A DNA stretch of 64,000 nucleotides. Source: Mesoplasma chauliocola (GTDB taxonomy: Bacteria > Bacillota_I > Bacilli_A > Mycoplasmatales > Mycoplasmataceae). Under the pieces are notes generated by a model. It had not been told where the DNA came from and ran no database searches. It saw only the letters and a list, made by a program, of their open reading frames with translations. This document shows, piece after piece, positions 59,624 to 64,000 of this stretch. The position numbers and the translations under genes were made by a program. Numbering within the stretch: position 1 is the first letter of the stretch; each line of letters opens with the position of its first letter. The stretch is from assembly GCF_002290085.1 (NCBI RefSeq), contig NZ_CP023173.1, positions 336,501-400,500 of the forward strand. Direction: 5' to 3'.

Positions 59624-61192
59624 ATGAAAATAACAATACATGGTTTTAAAAATATAATTAATCCCACAACTATAGAAATTGATTCAAAGAAAATAAATAC
59701 ATTAATCGGAAGTAATGGTGTAGGTAAATCTAATTTATTGCAAGGTATTAATTATTTTAAAAAAAGTATAGATAATTCAGATGTACAAGTAACTTCAAAC
59801 TTTGAAGGTAATGAACAAGAATTAATTGAAACAAAATCAGTAAAAATTGAATATGAATTGTCTGAAAAAGAAAAGGGTGATGTTATTGAAGAATTGAAGA
59901 AAATAAAAATCCCAGTGACATTTATGTCAAATATCGATTTAATTTCCACAAATATTAAAAATCAAAAAGGAATTATTCAAGATAGCGATTCTTTATACAT
60001 AATATATGAAGAAATTTTTAATAAAAAAAGCGATATTATTGGAGATAAATATTTTACTTTTGAAAATAATAGATATTATCCAAATTTCGATAATATAGAA
60101 AAGGCCATTGCTAATAAAAGCCTTCCTAATAAATTAGTTATAATACCAATTTTAGAATGCATAATAAATATAAGAGAAATTTTTAGTAAGCAAATAAGTA
60201 TATTTTTTATAGATAGTGCATCAAATGAATTTGACTTACAACATAAAACTGACATAATGGACCTGAATGATCCTGATAAGTCTAAAAAGATAATAGAATT
60301 ATTGTACTTCATAGGTTATAAAGCATTGCAAGAAGCAAAAAATATTTACAAAATGGCTAGCAATAGTAGTTTGGACACGAACAAAAGTGAGATTTCAAAA
60401 AAAAGAATTATAGATTGAGCAAATGAAAAAATAATAAGTATTTTTGATTTTTTCCAGTTATATGGAACACCAAATTTTTCAATAAATCAAACATCTATTA
60501 CTTTATCTATTAATTTTGATAAAAAAGTAAAATTTGGTGAACCAACAGAATTAAAATCAAACTCTGATGGATTTAAATCTATTTTACATTTTATTAAAAA
60601 GTTTGAATATGCTCTTGAGTATTCAAAATATAATAATGAAAAAATAATATTAATTGCTGATGAGCTAGATAAAAATATACATCCTTTAATACAATTTCAA
60701 TTGCTTGACTATATTAAAGAAAGAATAAAAGACAGCAATATTTATTTAATCATTTCCACTCATTCACCGTTTTTAATAGAATTAAATAATGAAGTATGTA
60801 ATTTTTATATAGTGAGTAAAGAAGAAGATGGAAGTTTAAAAATATCTGAAAAAAATAATTTAAAAAATGAGGAAGTGTCTTCTTCATTCCTAGTTTTGGC
60901 AAAAAAAACACTTGATAACCATGAATTCATAAGTAATTTAGGTAAAAAAAGAGTAATTATTTTAGAATCAACTTTAAATGATGACATAGCAATTTTAAAA
61001 GCAAAAATTAATAAAAAAATAGAAAATGTTCATTATTGTTTAATGAATGAAAAAGAAGATTTTATAATCTCTGATATCAGTAGTATAATCAAAAATGTGC
61101 AAACGTTAAATGAAATAGAAGAAATGTTAGAAGACAATCAAAAGATTTACATTTCAAAAGAAGTATTGGATATAATAAGGGAAGAAGTATAA
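59624..61192 (+). CDS. OLD-like AAA (ABC-class) ATPase with a divergent C-terminal domain
   Basis: 522 aa. Starts with FKNIINPTTIEI and Walker A IGSNGVGKSNLL (about 28-39), typical of RecF/OLD ATPases. Walker B IILIADELDKNIHP (about 347-360) and switch LIISTHSPFLIE (about 377-388) follow; a signature-like SDGFKSILHFIK precedes them. After residue 430, KRVIILESTLNDDIAIL stands where OLD nucleases have TOPRIM (VEGxTD); the Glu and Asp are there but the spacing is changed, so activity is uncertain. Such ATPases act in phage defence, alone or with a helicase. It is next to helicase-nuclease genes. Confidence 0.8.
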
Positions 61193-61499
61193 CTTAGCAA
61201 AGGCGAAATTGAATTAATTACTACTCGTAAAGCCGTTTTAAATAAATCAGTTCTTAAAATATCCGTAAAATATTAATTAAAAACTTTATTTTATAATCAA
61301 TTGAAATTATTTAAAAGAAGAAAAAATCTTAAATAATTTAGAAGAAACATTTATAAAATATAAGTGTTATTATTAATAAAAATTTAGATATAAGTAGATA
61401 TAAAAAGAATTTTCAAAACTTTATATTTAAAAAATCATAGTAAGTCAGATGATTTTAATAAAAATGTGACAGAGATTATAATTTTTAAAAGTAGTTTAA
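61193..61499 (+). other. Non-coding, decayed stretch
   Basis: No open frame with a start and ribosome site. Short, stop-interrupted Lys/Asn/Ile-rich frames suggest an eroded gene, but nothing is recognisable. Confidence 0.5.
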
Positions 61500-61739
61500 A
61501 ATTGGAAAATAAAAATTTATAAAGTTTTTAATAAAATTACAAAAACAGAAATATATTTTCCAACAGAAAATGATGCAATGAACTCAATTTTAAAAGATTC
61601 AAAAGTTAATGGTGAAAGCAATAATATTTATCTTGATAAATATATTTATACATACTATGATTCGAAAACAGAAAAACAATATTCAACAATTTTTTATAAT
61701 GATGAATATCAAAAAGCAGCTAATGATATTATTTTTTAA
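61500..61739 (+). pseudogene. 3' remnant of an unrecognised gene
   Basis: 79 codons open from 61500 to a TAA at 61737-61739, with no usable start at the front. The product pattern (KITKTEIYFPTENDAMNSIL, YIYTYYDSKTEKQYSTIFY) looks like real coding sequence of a soluble or lipoprotein-like product, but lacks its 5' part. Confidence 0.45.
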
Positions 61740-61779
61740 GATTAGAAATAGCTTCATTAATTAAAAAAACAATTCTAAA

Positions 61780-61808
61780 AAACAGTTTCTAAAAGAATCT
61801 GTTTTTTT
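61780..61808 (+). terminator. Terminator before the PLD-helicase gene
   Basis: Arms AAACAG-T-TTCT (61780-61790) and AGAA-T-CTGTTT (61794-61804) with one T-T mismatch, then a T-run. Confidence 0.75.
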
Positions 61809-61858
61809 ATTTTATATATTTATTAACTATGAGAAAATATTTTAAAAGGAATAAAATT

Positions 61859-64000
61859 ATGAAAGAAAAACTATTCACAAATAAAGATGAACAAAAATTA
61901 TTAGAAGAAATAAATAATGAGATATTAACTTCTAATGAAGTTTATTTAATTTATCCTTTTATATCTAAAAGTATTCTTAACAAAATAGCTCCTACTTTTG
62001 AATTCTGTTACAAAAATAATATTAAAATTAAAATCATATCAACAACATTTGATGATCTATCTCAATATAATAACTTAAATGAATTAAAACTATTAGCTGA
62101 TAAGTACTCTAATATCAAAATTAAAATAGAAGATAATTTAGAAAGAACTAGTGAAAGAATTCATATTAAAGCTTCAATCTTTAAACGAGATCATGAATTT
62201 TCAAGTGCTATTATGGGTTCATCTAATTTAACTGTTAAAGGAATGATTTCAGGAAGGGAATGAAACATTAAATTAACAGAAAAAAATAATAAAGAATTAA
62301 TAAATGAAATGATTGAAGAATTTGATAATTTATGAAATGAAGAATTTGTTGATTTTTCTGATGAATTTCAAAGAGATTTATTAATTCAGAAAATAAAAGA
62401 AAATCAGCAAGCTATAGTTCAATCAAAAATAGAATTATTATCAAATAATTTAACTAAAAAATACTTATATAAATTTCAAAAAGAAATTATTGATAAACTA
62501 AGTTATCGAAGACATATTAATAAAAATAAGAACTTAGTAATAATGGCCACAGGAACAGGAAAAACACTAGTTTCTGCATTCGATTACAAAAGACAAGCAG
62601 AACAAGCTAAAAAGGACCTTAAAATCCTGTTTTTAGCTCATCAAAGAGAAATAGTTGATCAAGCAATCAAAACTTATCGTCATGTGCTTGAGAATAATGA
62701 ATTTGGTGAAGTTATGTATGATCAAAGTATTAATAGTGATAAACCGACTCATTTATTTGCAACAATTCAAACTTTATCAACTAGATTAGAAAAATTTTCC
62801 CCAGATGATTTTGATATTATTGTATATGATGAAGCTCATCATATAGCAGCAAATACTTTTGATAAAGTATTTAATTATTTTAAACCTCAACAAATTTTAG
62901 GTTTAACAGCAACTCCAGAAAGAGAAGACAATAAAGATATTAAAGCATATTTTGATGATGAATATGCTACTGAATTAAGACTATGAGATGCTATTGATCA
63001 AAAACTATTATGTCCTTTTGATTATTATTGTATAGATGATACTAATACTAATTTACAAGGAGTTGATTTAAATTCAGATAAAGAAATATTTAAAGTTATT
63101 AACACTGAATCAAGAAATGAATTGTTATATAAGACAATTGAAAAATATATAGGCGTTTTTGCAAGACCAACAGCTTTAATATTTTGTGTAACAGTTGAGC
63201 ACGCAATTAACATTGCAAATTATTTAAAATCTATGAATTTAAAAGCAGATTGATTAACTTCGCAAAATAATAAAGACCGTAAAAGAATTCTTTATGAATT
63301 TGCGACTGGACGTATTAACTACTTATGTGTTGTGAATATTTTTAATGAGGGTATTGATATACCAGAAATTAATACAATCATTTTACTAAGACCAACTAAT
63401 TCAAAAACAGTATATCTACAACAATTAGGTAGAGGCTTAAGAAAAACTGAATTAAAAAATAAGTTAGAAGTTTATGATTTAATTTCAAATATTGATAATA
63501 AGTACGACATAACATTAGGAATTAGAAATTTATTTAATCCGATTATAAAAAGTGTTAAGGCAATTAGTGAAAAAGAAGGATTGCCATATAATTGCACAAT
63601 TAACTTAGAAAAGCGTACTGAAGAAATCATAATTAACAGTTTTAAAAAATGATACTTGAATAAAAATTCAATTAAAAGTCATATAATTGAGTATTATAAA
63701 AAGTATAAAGAGAATGCTTTAAGTAAAATTCTTATTAATTATGAATTGTCAATTTTAGACTTTTATAATAATTTAGATAATTTGTTTATCACAACAGCAA
63801 AACAAATAAAATCATTTAAAAATAGTGAAAATGACACACTTAGAAATAAAAATATTTTAAAGCAATTCTTATTTTTGGATAATTATAAAATTATTAATTA
63901 TTTTTATAAAAGACTTTCTTTACAATTAAGAAAAGAAGAGATTGATTTAGATATGGATAATTTGCTTATAACCTCATGTTTATATGAAGTTACAAATATG
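61859..64000 (+). CDS. PLD nuclease-SF2 helicase fusion (3' end outside window)
   Basis: 714 residues are visible without a stop. N-terminal phospholipase-D-like domain (about 1-170): ERIHIKASIF and IMGSSNLTVKGM, the HxK...GSxN half-site. Then an SF2 DEAH-type helicase: IMATGTGKT (about 225-233), VYDEAHH, GLTATPER, FNEGIDIPEINTII, QQLGRGLRKT. The C-terminus looks like the DUF3427 region of this family. PLD-helicase proteins are defence-associated and related to restriction enzymes of the BfiI/NgoAVII style; target unknown. ATG 61859 follows AAAAGGA; an ATG at 61829 would add ten basic residues. Confidence 0.87.

Noticed and set aside
59624-61192. Gabija system (GajA with GajB)
   Set aside because: The nearby intact helicase is Upf1-like with its own nuclease, is separated by a chitinase remnant, and the TOPRIM region is degenerate.

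Overview
The window is AT-rich DNA from a Mollicute. UGA must be read as tryptophan: nearly every long gene carries in-frame TGA codons at positions where a Trp fits (for example polC, nusA, parE, parC), and with that code they become full-length. Gene content (UGA code, secDF-apt-rel, PolC, SecDF, GH1/PTS sugar genes, many lipoproteins, a GH18 chitinase remnant) suggests the Mesoplasma/Entomoplasma/Mycoplasma mycoides branch; the genus is an inference.

Layout. 1-8.1 kb: housekeeping genes (secDF C-terminus, apt, tag, rel, a sigma-like gene, coaE, truB-ribF, rpsO, tRNA-Gly). 8.1-16.4 kb: a membrane protein, then cdsA-rseP-polC and a nitroreductase. 16.4-21.2 kb: a sugar module of RpiR regulator, 6-phospho-beta-glucosidase and a PTS permease with IIA-IIB-IIC order. 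21.2-25.7 kb: rimP-nusA-ylxR-ylxQ-infB behind a hairpin leader. 25.7-28.5 kb: a two-gene restriction-modification system (nuclease-methylase plus specificity subunit, BcgI-like layout), sitting where rbfA-truB usually follow infB. 28.5-30.7 kb: a C-terminal J-domain protein and two unrecognised genes.

30.8-43.1 kb is the most unusual part. A candidate structured RNA of about 355 nt precedes an ABC ATPase fused to a repeat-built coiled coil (950 aa). It is followed by a lipoprotein, a six-helix permease with a 340-residue outer domain, a paralogue of the first lipoprotein, a third lipoprotein, a small protein and, behind a terminator, a two-helix membrane protein ending in a complete HU-type DNA-binding domain. 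The parts suggest a trans-envelope machine with a cytosolic arm and possibly a chromosome tether; this is inference.

43.2-53.9 kb: rsmE, a candidate 74-nt small RNA, a PD-(D/E)xK nuclease gene, udk, an N6-adenine methylase, a nuclease-AIPR protein, then parE-parC. The three defence-type genes surround udk. 54-64 kb is a second defence-like, partly decayed region: a minus-strand SF1 helicase broken by four one-base frameshifts, a divergent Upf1-like helicase with a C-terminal nuclease, a GH18 chitinase remnant, an OLD-like AAA ATPase, a gene scrap, and a PLD-SF2 helicase that runs off the end. No IS element, CRISPR array or rRNA was seen.
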